Positions 41,056 to 41,897 of a stretch of DNA of 41,897 bases are shown piece after piece. Source of the DNA: Clostridia bacterium (GTDB taxonomy: Bacteria > Bacillota > Clostridia > Lachnospirales > Anaerotignaceae). Under the pieces are notes generated by a model that did no database searches, was not told the origin of the DNA, and saw nothing but the letters and a program-made list of their open reading frames with translations. The position numbers and the translations under genes are program-made. Positions within the stretch are counted from its first letter, which is position 1, and every line of letters starts with the position of its first letter. The stretch covers positions 1 through 41,897 of the forward strand of contig JAQXNZ010000177.1 of the NCBI GenBank assembly GCA_029098265.1, in the 5' to 3' direction.

Positions 41056-41897
41056 ATGACACTTCAGCAGCTTAAATATTTTATTGTTATAGCGGAAAGC
41101 GGGTCCTTCGGCAAGGCGGCTCAGAAGCTTTACATATCCCAGCCGACCATGAGCAGTGTGGTCAGAGAACTGGAAAAGGAGCTGGATACCGAAATTTTTG
41201 TAAGAACACCAAAGGGAGTGCTTCTGACGGAAAGCGGCAAGGAGCTTTACAGATATGCTGTAGATATAATTGAAAAAAAGGATGAAATACTGGATCATTT
41301 CAAAAATGCAGGCAGAGAAAAAAGACAGAGCCTGTCGGTTTCCAGCGAACATTATTCCTTTGTGGTGGAGGTACTGACCACAATGGCCAATGAAATGAGT
41401 TCCGATAAGTATGTGCTGAGGCTTAAGGAAACGAATATGATGTCAGCCATTGAGGACGTGGCGAAGATGAGAAGCGATATAGGTGTTATTTATAAGGCTG
41501 TATACTCGGAAAAGGACATAAGCAGGGTGCTGGAGCAAAGCAGTCTGGAGTTTATACCGATGAAAAAGATTAAGCCCCATGTTTTTCTGCATAAAAGCCA
41601 CCCTTTGGCCAAGAGGGAATTTTTGCGCTACAGAGACCTTAAGCCCTATTTGCAGGTAAACTACAGCTTGGATGAAAATATACCTATGTTTTTCTCCGAG
41701 GAGATAAATAACAGCTCCCACATACCCGACAGAAATATATATACCAGTGACCTGTTTACCAGCGTCAGCTTTTTGAGGGAATGCATGGCCTATGATATAG
41801 GCACGGGCATACTCTCCGAGGATTTGAAAAAGGAGTTTATCGCAATACCGCTGGATTCGGATGAAATGATTACCATAGGTGTATTAAGGCACAGAAG
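41056..41897 (+). CDS. LysR-type transcriptional regulator (cut by window end)
   Basis: The 280 visible residues begin with the LysR winged helix (MTLQQLKYFIVIAESGSFG, then YISQPTMSSVVRELEKELDTEIFVRTPKGVLLT) and continue into the ligand-binding domain (about residue 90 onward), which has a normal layout. The gene runs off the right edge, so its C-terminus is unseen. GAGGGGGG lies before the ATG and a good promoter is upstream. It is divergent from the NSS transporter and may regulate it; LysR proteins often control a divergent neighbour. Confidence 0.9.
   Translation, partial: MTLQQLKYFIVIAESGSFGKAAQKLYISQPTMSSVVRELEKELDTEIFVRTPKGVLLTESGKELYRYAVDIIEKKDEILDHFKNAGREKRQSLSVSSEHYSFVVEVLTTMANEMSSDKYVLRLKETNMMSAIEDVAKMRSDIGVIYKAVYSEKDISRVLEQSSLEFIPMKKIKPHVFLHKSHPLAKREFLRYRDLKPYLQVNYSLDENIPMFFSEEINNSSHIPDRNIYTSDLFTSVSFLRECMAYDIGTGILSEDLKKEFIAIPLDSDEMITIGVLRHR

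Noticed and set aside
1-41897. CRISPR arrays, tRNA and rRNA genes, prophage modules
   Set aside because: No regularly spaced direct repeats, cas genes, tRNA-like cloverleaf, rRNA segments or phage structural genes were recognised.

Overview
The window looks like chromosome from an anaerobic, low-to-mid GC Firmicute of class Clostridia, probably a gut Lachnospirales-type organism. The class rests on three things: Shine-Dalgarno sites are AGGAGG-like nearly everywhere, promoters match sigma-A TTGACA/TATAAT very closely, and the gene families are typical of clostridia (EFR1 flavodoxin-ferredoxin, CD1871A CXXC protein, DUF5685, T-box leader, ferredoxin-rich redox proteins, a topoisomerase pair of clostridial type). 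The family or genus is inference. No rRNA, tRNA, CRISPR array, prophage or complete insertion sequence was seen. 39 protein genes are called, including three small ones (46, 45 and 58 aa) and one gene cut by the right edge.

Layout. 1-240: end of a hairpin-rich repeat. 253-4380: DUF554 membrane protein, threonine synthase (thrC) and a PLP sulfur-amino-acid enzyme. 4631-5491: XRE repressor divergent from two unknown small genes. 5667-7344: PadR regulator overlapping a SEDS (FtsW/RodA-like) membrane protein with a permease-prefix domain. 7384-10726: Ldh-type dehydrogenase, EFR1 protein, lone DegT-like aminotransferase. 10866-13740: T-box-controlled leuS. 13946-17147: amino-acid ABC uptake operon (lipoprotein, permease, ATPase) with a terminator in its leader, followed by a cytidylate-kinase-like gene. 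17322-21546: topoisomerase IV-like A and B subunits. 21725-24665: DUF362 ferredoxin protein, AEC transporter, secreted unknown. 24862-26701: YbjQ, 45-aa CXXC protein, membrane polyferredoxin and TlpA-like thioredoxin, probably one redox operon. 26801-29131: NAD synthase and a small unknown. 29201-29652: a small element with inverted-repeat ends carrying a DUF559 nuclease. 29855-31886: J-domain protein, DUF5685 and zinc-ribbon membrane protein. 31983-36120: MarR plus heterodimeric ABC exporter. 36337-36744: second copy of the hairpin-rich repeat. 36765-41897: DUF1292, DEAD-box helicase, HpcH/HpaI aldolase, NSS transporter and a truncated LysR regulator.

How it fits together. Much of the window concerns amino-acid handling (thrC, PLP lyase, leuS, amino-acid ABC importer, NSS symporter, DegT-like enzyme) and low-potential redox chemistry (EFR1, DUF362, polyferredoxin-TlpA cluster, NAD synthase). 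Regulation is unusually legible: several promoters have exact or near-exact consensus hexamers with 17-nt spacers, there is a leucine T-box, an apparent attenuator before the ABC importer, and repeated operator-like motifs at padR and marR. The observations most worth follow-up are the hairpin-rich repeat family, the DUF559 element, the XRE/small-protein cassette, the CXXC-polyferredoxin-thioredoxin operon, and the extra structured RNA between the T-box and leuS.
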